The notes: generated by a model not told the origin, from the letters alone. Counted from the stretch's first letter, positions 42,065-52,353 are shown. The stretch is DNA of 64,000 nt from JAVBJV01 sp031546815 (GCA_031546815.1 JAVBJV010000027.1:62001-126000), one strand, 5' to 3'. Translations and numbers: made by a program.

Positions 42065-42097
42065 AAAACGGGCGCTCCCAAAAGGGGCGCCCGTTTT
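42065..42097. terminator. Terminator between autotransporter 2 and rdgB (convergent)
   Basis: AAAACGGGCGC...GCGCCCGTTTT stem with an interior mismatch, ending in TTTTG; the A-run on the other side lets it serve rdgB too. Confidence 0.88.
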
Positions 42098-42115
42098 GCT
42101 TGGGTATGACTTAGA

Positions 42116-42727
42116 TTACGCCACACACGCCTTCACAAACTGCACGAAGGCCCGCGCGCGGTGACTGTCGCGGTCCTTTTCCTCGGGGGAGAGTTCCGCG
42201 TAGCTGCGCGTTTCACCCGCCGGCACGAACATTGGGTCGAACCCGAAACCCGCAGGTCCACGCGGTGGCCAGACATAGGTGCCATCGGCCCGGCCCAGAT
42301 AGGTCTGCGTCGCGCCGTCCGGCCAGGCCAGACACAGCGCGCAGCTGAACCACGCCCGCATGTCGTGCGAACCCGCCGCGCGGTCGTGCACTTTCTGCAT
42401 GCCCATCGCGTAATCGCGCTTGCCGTCCGCCGTCGTCGCCCAGTCGGCCGTGTAGAGACCAGGCTCGCCACGCAACGCCGCCACCGAAAATCCGGAGTCA
42501 TCCGCCAGCGCCGGCAACCCCGCCGCACGCGCCGAGGCCAGCGCCTTGATGCGCGCGTTCTCGGCAAAGGTGGTGCCGGTCTCGGCAGGCTCCGGCAGGC
42601 CAAGTTCGCCCGCCGATACCGTGCCGATCCCGTATGGGGCCAGCAATGCCCCGATCTCGCGCAGCTTGCCCGCGTTGTGCGTGGCAATCACCAGACGCGC
42701 ACCGCGCGCCAGTTTGCGTCCGCTCAT
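42116..42727 (-). CDS. rdgB: Non-canonical purine NTP pyrophosphatase (RdgB/HAM1)
   Basis: 203 residues. The enzyme removes dITP/XTP from the nucleotide pool. Signatures: LVIATHNAGKLREIGALL (T-x-N-x-x-K), TGTTFAENARIKA, ALADDSGFSVAAL, and the C-terminal SHRARAF. GPAGFGFDPMFVP is also conserved. The start ATG overlaps the rph stop (ATGA), the standard rph-rdgB coupling. Confidence 0.95.
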   Translation of the reverse strand: MSGRKLARGARLVIATHNAGKLREIGALLAPYGIGTVSAGELGLPEPAETGTTFAENARIKALASARAAGLPALADDSGFSVAALRGEPGLYTADWATTADGKRDYAMGMQKVHDRAAGSHDMRAWFSCALCLAWPDGATQTYLGRADGTYVWPPRGPAGFGFDPMFVPAGETRSYAELSPEEKDRDSHRARAFVQFVKACVA

Positions 42728-43437
42728 TTCAGCGCGGCGACCTGGGCCGCGAACAGCGCCTTTGTGCCGTTGCGCGCCAATGTCATCAGCTGGGTGAACT
42801 CGCCTTCGGTGAACGGAGCCTTTTCCGCCGTGCCCTGGATCTCGACGATGCCGCCCGTGCTGGTCAGCACGAAATTGGCGTCGGCGTCGGCATTGCTGTC
42901 CTCGGCATAGTCCAGATCGGCCACCGGCACGCCACCCACGATGCCACAGGACAGCGCCGCCACCTGCCCGATGATCGGGTCGTCGGCCAGCACCTTCGCC
43001 GCCAGCAGCTTGTTCACCGCCAGCCGCATCGCTACCCACGCCCCGGTAATCGAGGCACAGCGCGTGCCGCCATCGGCGTTCAGAACGTCGCAATCCAGCG
43101 TGATGGTCATCTCGCCCATGCGCGTCTGATCGATCACCGCGCGCAGCGAACGCCCGATCAGACGCTGGATTTCCTGCGTGCGGCCCGACTGCTTACCACG
43201 CGCCGCTTCGCGGTCGCCGCGTGTATGGGTGGCGCGCGGCAGCATGCCGTATTCGCCGGTTACCCAGCCCTTGCCCGAATTGCGCAGAAACGGCGGCACC
43301 CGCCCCTCGACCGAGGCGGTGCACAGCACTTCCGTGCCGCCCATGCGGATCAGGCACGAGCCTTCAGCATGATGGGAAAACCCGGTATCGAGGGAAATCG
43401 GGCGCAAAGCCTCGGGCGTACGGCCGGATGGGCGCAT
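42724..43437 (-). CDS. rph: Ribonuclease PH
   Basis: 237 residues, normal length. RNase PH trims tRNA 3' ends with phosphate. Visible blocks: MRPSGRTPEALRPIS, GSCLIRMGGTEVLCTASVE, GWVTGEYGMLPRATHTR, SGRTQEIQRLIGRSLRAV and VLNADGGTRCASITGA with the phosphate-binding residues. It is transcribed divergently from hrcA, about 106 bases away, as in many alphaproteobacteria. Confidence 0.96.
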   Translation of the reverse strand: MRPSGRTPEALRPISLDTGFSHHAEGSCLIRMGGTEVLCTASVEGRVPPFLRNSGKGWVTGEYGMLPRATHTRGDREAARGKQSGRTQEIQRLIGRSLRAVIDQTRMGEMTITLDCDVLNADGGTRCASITGAWVAMRLAVNKLLAAKVLADDPIIGQVAALSCGIVGGVPVADLDYAEDSNADADANFVLTSTGGIVEIQGTAEKAPFTEGEFTQLMTLARNGTKALFAAQVAALK

Positions 43438-43508
43438 TTGGGATACTCCTGTGTCTACCGGCGGGTTGTATGCCAGAACCCGAGCGCTGTCCTCCCCTCA
43501 AATCCGGT

Positions 43509-43537
43509 TTGACCCGGGCGGTGCGGCTACCTACGTT
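43509..43537 (+). promoter_or_regulatory. Candidate hrcA promoter (leaderless start possible)
   Basis: TTGACC at 43509-43514, 17 bases, then TACGTT at 43532-43537. Transcription would begin almost at the hrcA ATG (43544). No CIRCE element (TTAGCACTC-N9-GAGTGCTAA) is visible in the rph-hrcA gap. Confidence 0.3.
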
Positions 43538-43543
43538 CAGTAT

Positions 43544-44596
43544 ATGGATCAGCCCCCTGCCTTGAATGCCGCGCTTGAACCCCGTGCCGCCGCGGTGTTG
43601 CGCAAGATTGTCGAGACCTATGTCGAGACCGGCGAACCGGTCGGCTCGCGCACATTGTCGCGCACGCTGCCGATGGCGCTGTCGCCCGCCACCATTCGCA
43701 ACGTGATGTCGGATCTGGAAGACGCCGGGCTGCTGTTCGCGCCGCATACGTCCGCCGGACGACTGCCGACGCAGCAGGGGCTGCGGCTGTTCGTCGATGG
43801 GCTGCTGCAATTCGGCGAGGTGAACGACGACGAACGCGCCGCCATCGCCGCTGCCTGCACCACCGCCGGGCGCAGTCTGGAAGATACACTGACGCAGGCA
43901 TCATCAATGCTCGCCGGTCTGTCGCAGGCCGCCGGGCTGGTGCTGGCGCCGAAATCCGAAGGTGCTGTGCGACACATCGAATTCGTGGCGCTTGGCCCCG
44001 GCCGCGCGCTGGTGGTGCTGGTGACTGAGGACGGGCAGGTCGAAAACCGCGTGATCGAGGTTCCGCCCGGTCTGCCGCCATCTTCCCTGATCCAGGCGTC
44101 GAACTACCTCAGCGCCCGGCTGGCGGGCAAAACGCTGGGCGAGGCACGCACCAAGGTCGAGACCGAGATCACCGACAACCAGACTGCCCTCGATACGCTG
44201 ACGGCGCAGGTGGTGGCGTCGGGCATCGCCACCTGGGCGGGCGGGGCGAAGGGCGGCAGCCTGATCGTGCGCGGACAGGCGCGGCTGCTGTCGGATGTGG
44301 ACCAGATCGACAAACTGGCCGCCATCCAGTCGCTGTTCGACCGGCTCGAGGCGCAGGAAACCATGCTCCGCCTGCTGGAACTGGCCGAGGCGAGTGAAGG
44401 CGTGCGGATCTTCATCGGCGCCGAGAGCGACATGGTGGGCAATGCCGGGCTTTCCATGGTGGTAGCCCCGGCGCGCAACGCGCAGAACCGCATCGTGGGG
44501 GCGATCGGGGTGATCGGCCCGACCCGCATCAATTACGGGCGGATCATTCCGGTGGTGGATCACACTGCACGTTTAGTTGGCCGTTTGCTCGGCTAA
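43544..44596 (+). CDS. hrcA: Heat-inducible transcription repressor HrcA
   Basis: 350 residues. The winged-helix N terminus is diagnostic: AVLRKIVETYVETGEPVGSRTLSR and LSPATIRNVMSDLEDAGLLFAPHTSAGRLPTQQGLRLFVD. The C-terminal effector domain contains GSLIVRGQARLL and IVGAIGVIGPTRINYGRIIPVVDHTARLVGRLL. HrcA represses chaperone genes through CIRCE. The start at 43544 gives the family N terminus; an upstream extension lacks similarity. grpE follows after 83 bases. Confidence 0.95.
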   Translation: MDQPPALNAALEPRAAAVLRKIVETYVETGEPVGSRTLSRTLPMALSPATIRNVMSDLEDAGLLFAPHTSAGRLPTQQGLRLFVDGLLQFGEVNDDERAAIAAACTTAGRSLEDTLTQASSMLAGLSQAAGLVLAPKSEGAVRHIEFVALGPGRALVVLVTEDGQVENRVIEVPPGLPPSSLIQASNYLSARLAGKTLGEARTKVETEITDNQTALDTLTAQVVASGIATWAGGAKGGSLIVRGQARLLSDVDQIDKLAAIQSLFDRLEAQETMLRLLELAEASEGVRIFIGAESDMVGNAGLSMVVAPARNAQNRIVGAIGVIGPTRINYGRIIPVVDHTARLVGRLLG

Positions 44597-44679
44597 CCCT
44601 TGCGTTCCGACGCGGTATCTCCCACCTGAATGCAGATATCTCTGGTCAACACGATTTTATTTCCTTACCCAGCAGCATC

Positions 44680-45267
44680 ATGAGCGACACCCAGAACACC
44701 CCCGACCCCACCGATACAGCTAACGACACCGCGCACCCCGACACCGCCCCGGCCGAGGCGTCGGTGGATCCAGCCGCCCGCGTGGCCGAGCTGGAAGCCG
44801 AAGTCACCGCCATGAAGGACAAGTGGCTGCGGGCCGAGGCCGAAATGCAGAACCTGCGCACCCGCGCCAAGCGCGAGACGGACGATGCGCGCCTGTATGC
44901 CGTGCAGAAATTCGCCGCCGACATCGTAGAAGCGGGCGACAATCTGCGTCGCGGTCTGGACAGCATCCCCGTGAAAGCGGAAGGCGAGACCGATCTGGTC
45001 GCCAAACTGCGCGAAGGGTTCGAAGGGGTGGAACGCCAGTTCCTCGCCATCCTCAGCCGCAACGGGATCGAACGGATGGACCCGACCGGCCAGCCATTCA
45101 ATGCCGAAGTGCACCACGCCATGGTGCAGCAGCCCTCCCCCGCGCACACGCCGGGCACGGTGATCCAGGCGTGGTCGCCGGTGTGGATGCTGAACGGGCG
45201 TCTGCTGAAACCCGCCATGGTGGTGGTCGCCGCCGCCGTGGCCGACGACACACCATCCGACAAGTAG
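44680..45267 (+). CDS. grpE: Nucleotide exchange factor GrpE
   Basis: 195 residues. After an acidic, low-complexity N terminus (DTAEAS-type) comes the coiled coil ARVAELEAEVTAMKDKWLRAEAEMQNLRTR and the family core RETDDARLYAVQKFAADIVEAGDNLRRGL, FEGVERQFLAILSRNGIERM and the C-terminal GRLLKPAMVVVA. GrpE releases ADP from DnaK. The gene is followed by a terminator rather than by dnaK, which lies about 2.2 kb further on beyond a broken autotransporter. Confidence 0.95.
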   Translation: MSDTQNTPDPTDTANDTAHPDTAPAEASVDPAARVAELEAEVTAMKDKWLRAEAEMQNLRTRAKRETDDARLYAVQKFAADIVEAGDNLRRGLDSIPVKAEGETDLVAKLREGFEGVERQFLAILSRNGIERMDPTGQPFNAEVHHAMVQQPSPAHTPGTVIQAWSPVWMLNGRLLKPAMVVVAAAVADDTPSDK

Positions 45268-45292
45268 TCAGCTTCGGATAACCGGCAATAAA

Positions 45293-45316
45293 AAAGGGCG
45301 CCTCGCGGCGCCCTTT
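45293..45316. terminator. Bidirectional terminator between grpE and the autotransporter remnant
   Basis: Perfect 10-base stem AAAGGGCGCC/GGCGCCCTTT with loop TCGC; A-runs on the left and TTTC on the right. Confidence 0.9.
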
Positions 45317-45334
45317 CTGTGTCTGCTGCCCGGG

Positions 45335-46881
45335 TTACCAGGCGAGACGCAGGCCCAGTTTGCCATAAACGGCATAGCTGTTGGCTTCACTGAACGCCGC
45401 GCGATACCCGACATTGGCGAACAGCATCCAGTTCTGCGCCAGTTCTGCGCTCAGACCCGCGGTGATTTCACCCGTCGTGCCGCCAATATCCGACCCGAAC
45501 TGCTCCGCCTGCGCGCCCGACAATGTGGAGATCCGTGTGCGCGTATCGCCCATGAATTCCTGCCACACGCTCGGCCGCAGCCACGCCGTGATGTTGCGCT
45601 GCTGCGCCGTCTGCCATGTGCGCGACAGACGCACACCCACGCGCGCGGCAAGCGAGTCAACATCGCTGTAGCTGACGCGCGCGCCCTGGTCGGTGCCGTC
45701 ATCGAACGAGATGCTCTGATAGACCAGCTGCACCTGCGGTTCGACCACCATGCCACCTGCGTTGATCGGATAACCCGCTTCCAACGATGCGGCATAGCCG
45801 GTGCCGTTGGTATCCAGCCCGCGCACATCGCGGCTCGGCTTGGCCGTCAGGTCGTAGCGCGAGACCTGACCAACCGCGTCCACATACCAGCCGGATGCGC
45901 CGTAATGTGTCCAGTAGGCACCGAACGTGTAGGCATCCATATCGTTCGTGCCCGCCTTGCCATGGCCCAGATGATCGACCGAGGCCGACACCTGCCCGAA
46001 CGCCGCATACACACCCGCGTAGTTGCGCCCGCCGTTGGCATCCACGCCGCGGCTGACTGTCACATTGCCCAGTGCCACCGTCAGGTTTTTGCCGGCACCA
46101 CCCACCACAGCAACGCCATAGCTGGACAGCGAGGTCGACTGCCCGACGCTGATGTTCCCCGTAGCCACCAGATCGACATTGCCTGCAGAGGACAGCGCCA
46201 CGACGCCTAAACCGTTGTCTCCTACCGTAACGTTATTGTTGACTTCAACGCGCACGTTGCCCAGCCTGGATTCTCCATAGACTCCCATGCTGCTCGCCCG
46301 GTGGTCGAAACAGTATTATTGGTCCGGACCAGCACATCTCCACGATCCGAATACCCATAGGCCCCGCCGGACCCGACACCGGTTGTATTGATGGCACCAT
46401 TGGCGATGATACGAACACTGCCGAGACCCCTGACACCGAGATAGCGCCAGAGTTTTTGATCGTTATGGACTGAGCGCCTGCTGCAGAACCATTCAACGTC
46501 GCCGAAATGGCAGTGCCCACGCTGACGAAATTGGCCGCCGAATCGATGAGGGTCTGGCCCTGGGCATTGGTGACAAGGCCGGTCTGCGCAGTCAGAAGCG
46601 CGGAAACGTTTGTGCCAGCACCGATCTTCACAGTGACATCAGCAAGAGAGGCGATCTCGATAACCGGACGATAGGTGGTGGTCCCGGAAATGGAAATATT
46701 ATCGCCAATGGTGACCGAAACCGGGCTGGTCGTTGAGGAGTAATATATCCCAGCCGTGTAGGTGGGCCCCATGCAGGTGGCTGTGGAGCCAACACCACAT
46801 TCATTCGTGGCATGCGCAGCATTCTGCATGGGGGCGGCACCCCCCATCAAGGCGACAGTTGAAAGAAGGATCTTTTTTCAT
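45335..46881 (-). pseudogene. Autotransporter 3, frameshifted at three homopolymers and missing part of its barrel
   Basis: Reassembled from three frames, this is a short autotransporter: signal peptide (M)KKILLSTVALMGGAAPMQNAAHA, a passenger of about 200 residues, and a C-terminal barrel ending ...YGKLGLRLAW. Three apparent single-base shifts interrupt it: six A after the ATG (46873-46878; five would give the signal-peptide frame), a C4 run (G4 in the gene; one base short) at 46427-46430, and a C3 run at 46296-46298 (again one short). The barrel begins abruptly at NYAGVYAAFGQ; the first strands (compare VWIRGYGGS in autotransporter 1) are gone. Longest intact pieces: 46245-46850 and 45335-46288. 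Confidence 0.8.
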
Positions 46882-47454
46882 TTTACTGATCTCGTTGATA
46901 TAAAAATCGGACACAGCTCATCCCGCATGAATTCATGATAAATAGACACGCTAATTTTAAATACACCCACTGGATATAATATTATTTATGTGCAAATATA
47001 TTAGTAATGGAAATAACCAAATCCGCACCAACTTAGCCATGCAAATAAATTAAAATTATATTGTAATATAATACTATTATGTGATTATTTATTTGTGTAA
47101 TGTGTGTGCATTTAGTTTTAATGGCGGCGTCCATTACGAAACCCATCCGTTTTTCTAAAATAATTACTATTTGGACCATAAAATTTAATCTTTAATTGTA
47201 AAACCGCACTGTAGTTTCGCGATTTCCCATAGAGGCAGCTCTGCCGCCAGCCTTATCCGGCAGCACGTTACTTCGCTGATTTCAGCTGCTGCGCCCGATC
47301 AAGAATCGGACGATGTCCGGAAAAATATCGCTATTGGTGGGCTGCCCCTCTTGCCGGTTCAGGTCGGCGCCCATACATCCAAGCCATCCCATACACCCAG
47401 GGGACGCGACCGGTGCTTCGGGCCGCCTGCGTCCGCCAGAAGGAGCGAATGTTT
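46882..47454. other. Strongly A+T-rich intergenic region upstream of dnaK
   Basis: About 570 bases without a supportable gene. Bases 46900-47210 are extremely A+T-rich; by my count 47041-47100 has only 8 G or C of 60. From about 47220 composition returns to normal. The segment probably holds the autotransporter 3 promoter on the left and the dnaK promoter on the right. No tRNA or stable RNA signature was seen. Confidence 0.7.
47350..47378 (+). promoter_or_regulatory. Candidate sigma-32 heat-shock promoter of dnaK
   Basis: CCCCTCTTGCC (-35; CTTG at 47350-47353) and, after a 14-base spacer, CCCATACAT (-10; 47370-47378) resemble the sigma-32 consensus CTTGAA-N13-15-CCCCATNT. It lies about 80 bases before the dnaK ATG. 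A second CCCATACAC follows near 47389. Confidence 0.5.
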
Positions 47455-49377
<1,923 letters not shown>

Positions 49378-49403
49378 TCTGAACGGCGGCGATAAGGTAA
49401 ATG

Positions 49404-49435
49404 CGGCGCCTGTTCGTAAGACAGGCGCCGTTCTT
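49404..49435 (+). terminator. Hairpin between dnaK and dnaJ (partial terminator/attenuator)
   Basis: Perfect 10-base stem CGGCGCCTGT/ACAGGCGCCG with a 7-base loop and a moderate T-rich tail (TTCTTGTGTT). It may lower dnaJ expression relative to dnaK. Confidence 0.75.
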
Positions 49436-49468
49436 GTGTTGAGTTATATGATTTGATCCGGGGTTCGG

Positions 49469-50623
49469 ATGGCAAAAAAAGACTTTTATGAAGTTCTCGG
49501 CGTCGCGCGCGGCGCGAGCGCGGACGAGCTGAAGAAGGCATATCGCAAGCTTGCGATGCAGTACCATCCCGACCGCAATCCGGGCGACAAGACGGCTGAA
49601 GCCAGCTTCAAGGAAATCAACGAGGCGTACGACGTCCTGAAGGACGACGACAAACGCGCCGCGTACGACCGTTTCGGCCATCGCGCGTTCGAAAACGGCG
49701 GCGGCGGGCAGCATCCCGGCGGAGACCCGTTCGGCGGCGGCGGCTTCTCGGGCTTCGGCGGTGGTCTGGGCGATATTTTCGACGAGATTTTCTCGGGCGG
49801 CGGTATGGGCGGCGGACGCCGTGGCGGCGCACCGATGCAGGGCGCCAATCTGCGCACGCATGTCGAGATCTCGATGGAAGACGCGTTCAAGGGCGTCAAG
49901 AAACAGATGCGCATTCCCACGCGCATCAAGTGCGATGCCTGTAAGGGCACCGGCGCACAGGACGGCGCGGCCAGCAACGACACATGTTCGACCTGCGGCG
50001 GCATGGGCAAGGTGCGCGCACGTCAGGGCTTCTTCGTGGTTGAACAGACCTGCCCGACCTGCAGCGGCTCGGGCCGGACCATCCGCAACCCGTGCAAGAT
50101 CTGCGGTGGCAACGGCACGGTGCAGAACGAACGCACCCTGCAGGTGGCGATCCCCGCCGGTGTGGAAGACGGCACCCGCATCCGCCTGGCCGGCGAAGGC
50201 GAGGCCGGACCGCGCAACACCCCCCCGGGCGATCTGCTGGTCGAGGTCTCGGTGCGTGAACATTCGCTGTTCCACCGCGATGGCGCGAACATCTACTGCC
50301 GCGTGCCGCTCCGCATGACGCAGGCAGCGCTGGGGACCGAAGTTGAAGTCCCGGTGATCGACGGCACCCGCGCCCGGGTAAAAATCCCCGCCGGCACGCA
50401 GAGCGGCGAGCAGTTCCGTCTGCGCGGCAAGGGTTTTTCGATCCTGCGGCGCTCGGAACGCGGCGACATGTATATCCAGGTCGCGGTCGAAACCCCGCAG
50501 CACCTCAGCAAGCGCCAGCGCGAACTGCTCGAGGAATTCGAAGGCGAAGCGACCACCAAGTCCTCGCCCGAGAACGAAGGCTTCTTCGCCAAGGTGCGCG
50601 ACTTCTTCGAGGGGAAGGGCTGA
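49469..50623 (+). CDS. dnaJ: Co-chaperone DnaJ (Hsp40)
   Basis: 384 residues. J domain with the HPD motif (QYHPDRNPGDKTAEASFKEI), Gly/Phe-rich linker (FGGGGFSGFGGGLGDIFDEIF), four zinc-binding CxxCxGxG units (CDACKGTG, CSTCGGMG, CPTCSGSG, CKICGGNG) and the C-terminal substrate domain. It stimulates DnaK ATPase. It converges on a lipoprotein gene 22 bases beyond its stop. Confidence 0.98.
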   Translation: MAKKDFYEVLGVARGASADELKKAYRKLAMQYHPDRNPGDKTAEASFKEINEAYDVLKDDDKRAAYDRFGHRAFENGGGGQHPGGDPFGGGGFSGFGGGLGDIFDEIFSGGGMGGGRRGGAPMQGANLRTHVEISMEDAFKGVKKQMRIPTRIKCDACKGTGAQDGAASNDTCSTCGGMGKVRARQGFFVVEQTCPTCSGSGRTIRNPCKICGGNGTVQNERTLQVAIPAGVEDGTRIRLAGEGEAGPRNTPPGDLLVEVSVREHSLFHRDGANIYCRVPLRMTQAALGTEVEVPVIDGTRARVKIPAGTQSGEQFRLRGKGFSILRRSERGDMYIQVAVETPQHLSKRQRELLEEFEGEATTKSSPENEGFFAKVRDFFEGKG

Positions 50624-50644
50624 CCTTCCCCCCACTGCTTCAGG

Positions 50645-51121
50645 CTATTGCTGCTGCGGCACCTGAAAGTTGCGTGAAGGCTGCGGGCGTGGCGGCGGCG
50701 GTGCCGCTGGCTGTGGCTGTGGCTGTGGCCGCACCTGAAAGTTACGCGAGGGCTGCGACGTTGGTTGCGCCGCTTGCGGCTGCGGGCGTGGCCTTACCTG
50801 GAAGTTGCGCGAAGGCTGCTGCTGTTGCGGTGGCGGGCGCCGTGTATGGGTGTCGGTATTCCACCGGCCGCCATCGTTGCGCCGATCGCCATCGCCGTCA
50901 TCATACCCCCGGTGCCGACGATCCCGGGGCCGAGGGTCCTGATAGTAGTAATTCGACGGGTAGTAATACGGATACGGCGCCGCATAGCCGCCAACGTAGC
51001 CGCCCCCCACGTATCCACCGCCATACCCGCCATAATACGCGCCATCGTCTGGCTGCGGCTGGTAATAACAGGCCGTGGTCAGCAAAGTGGCAGTCAGCGT
51101 CAATAACCGGACGAAACGCAT
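50645..51121 (-). CDS. Tyr/Gly- and Pro/Gln-rich lipoprotein with PSRNFQV repeats
   Basis: 158 residues. The signal peptide ends in a plausible lipobox (LTATLLTTAC/Y). Then come a Tyr-Gly-rich stretch (GAYYGGYGGGYVGGGYVGGY), a basic-acidic segment (DRRHRGYDDGDGDRRND) and three copies of the unit PSRNFQV(RP), separated by Gln/Pro-rich linkers. Low-complexity and repeats suggest a disordered cell-envelope protein. Function unknown. Confidence 0.7.
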   Translation of the reverse strand: MRFVRLLTLTATLLTTACYYQPQPDDGAYYGGYGGGYVGGGYVGGYAAPYPYYYPSNYYYQDPRPRDRRHRGYDDGDGDRRNDGGRWNTDTHTRRPPPQQQQPSRNFQVRPRPQPQAAQPTSQPSRNFQVRPQPQPQPAAPPPPRPQPSRNFQVPQQQ

Positions 51122-51267
51122 TCAAGCCCCCTGCATCGCCACTCAACTGCGGCGAAAGTCCTTAAACTCCAGTCATTATATAACACTGGATTATGGTCTT
51201 TTTAGGCTGTGGCTCCGCCTTTGAGTGCTGCTAGGCTTCGCATATTCCAAGAACGAGAACAAAAAAC

Positions 51268-51849
51268 ATGAGGACACATATTTTCGGCGCACTGCTCGCT
51301 GTTGCAGCTTGCGTATCTTCGGCTCAGGCCGGCTCCGGATGCGATGGCACGGTCGTTGCCACAAAACTGCATCCACTGCCCACAGCTCATCCGGTTGCGC
51401 TCGACATCGCCAACGACAGTCCGGAAAACCGCGATCTGGGAGAACGCTTCCTGGCCGGGTTGCGCGAGGCTGGCGTACCGGTGGCGACCCCGCAGAACAC
51501 GCTGGCCACGGCACCATTGCGCCTGTCGCTGCGGACCTCGGTCCTGTCGCGTGGGCGCGTGGGTGGCGGCAGCGGTAATTTCGGGGCGCCGGCAGATCGC
51601 GACTGGGACGATTTCGGCTGGGGCCGCAACGACCCCGCCGGGTATCGCATGTCGTCACGCCCGCAGCGCGGCCGCAACCAGATCGCCGTGCGGGCCGAAC
51701 TCACACAGTCTGGCTCGGCCCAGACCCTGTGGGTGGCGTCCATCCAGTGCCAGCAGACCAGCGAGGATCTGCGCGACGTCGCCTTCGGGTTGGGACAGGC
51801 CATCGGTCAGGTATTCGGCCAGCAGGTCACCGAACCGCGCCGCTTCTGA
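51268..51849 (+). CDS. Exported protein of unknown function
   Basis: 193 residues with a signal peptide (MRTHIFGALLAVAACVSSAQA/G). The mature part has a small fold of about 165 residues with ALDIANDSPENRDLGERFLAGLREAGVPVA, suggesting a helix before strand-rich RLSLRTSV and AELTQSGSAQTLWVASIQCQ, separated by a Gly/Arg-rich loop. Two cysteines (C25, near residue 160) could pair. No family recognised. A bidirectional terminator separates it from the WXXGXW gene. Confidence 0.75.
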   Translation: MRTHIFGALLAVAACVSSAQAGSGCDGTVVATKLHPLPTAHPVALDIANDSPENRDLGERFLAGLREAGVPVATPQNTLATAPLRLSLRTSVLSRGRVGGGSGNFGAPADRDWDDFGWGRNDPAGYRMSSRPQRGRNQIAVRAELTQSGSAQTLWVASIQCQQTSEDLRDVAFGLGQAIGQVFGQQVTEPRRF

Positions 51850-51855
51850 AAAACA

Positions 51856-51891
51856 GACAAGGCCTGCGGCATCCACCGCAGGCCCCTTGTC
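51856..51891. terminator. Bidirectional terminator between the two small exported-protein genes
   Basis: GACAAGG-CCTGCGG pairs with CCGCAGG-CCCCTTGTC, with one bulged C, around a CATCCA loop. Confidence 0.85.
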
Positions 51892-51894
51892 TTG

Positions 51895-52353
51895 TCAGCG
51901 ATGCCCGCGGCCGCGGCCCCGGTTATCGTCCCGGCGGTCGTCACCCCGACGGTCATCGTCGTAGTAGTGACCGGGCGGGCCACCCCGATCGTAATGGCCG
52001 GGCGGCGGCCCACCGCGATGGCCCGGCGGTGTCGGGCGGCGCTGCCAGCTGCCCTGCGAATAACGCCAGCCCCGATTATCCCGATACCAGGTCGGCTCGA
52101 CCCAGTTATATCCGGGGCGCGCACGCCCCCATGTGCCGTTGCGCCAGCCGTACTGACGCCCGTCCCAATGCCAGTAGCCCGGCATCCACACATAGCCCGC
52201 GCGCGGCGGAGGTGGCGGTTCGTAACGCATCGGCGGCGGGCCCGATGGCGCGATGATGATGCCGATGCTCTGCGCACTGGCTGCCCCGGCCACAAGGCCG
52301 CTTCCGGCAATGCCGGCCAATAACAGCGCAAAGCGGCGGCGTGTCGTTGTCAT
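51895..52353 (-). CDS. WXXGXW-repeat periplasmic protein
   Basis: 152 residues. A twin-arginine-like signal (MTTTRRRFALLLAGIAGSGLVAGAASA/Q) precedes PPPPRAGYVWMPGYWHWDGRQYGWRNGTW and WVEPTWYRDNRGWRYSQGSWQR, the W-x-x-G-x-W repeat typical of YXWGXW family proteins. The tail is Gly/Arg/Asp/His-rich. Envelope location likely; function not established for the family. Confidence 0.8.
   Translation of the reverse strand: MTTTRRRFALLLAGIAGSGLVAGAASAQSIGIIIAPSGPPPMRYEPPPPPRAGYVWMPGYWHWDGRQYGWRNGTWGRARPGYNWVEPTWYRDNRGWRYSQGSWQRRPTPPGHRGGPPPGHYDRGGPPGHYYDDDRRGDDRRDDNRGRGRGHR

Noticed and set aside
43438..43543. CIRCE element between rph and hrcA
   Set aside because: No TTAGCACTC or GAGTGCTAA half-site is visible.
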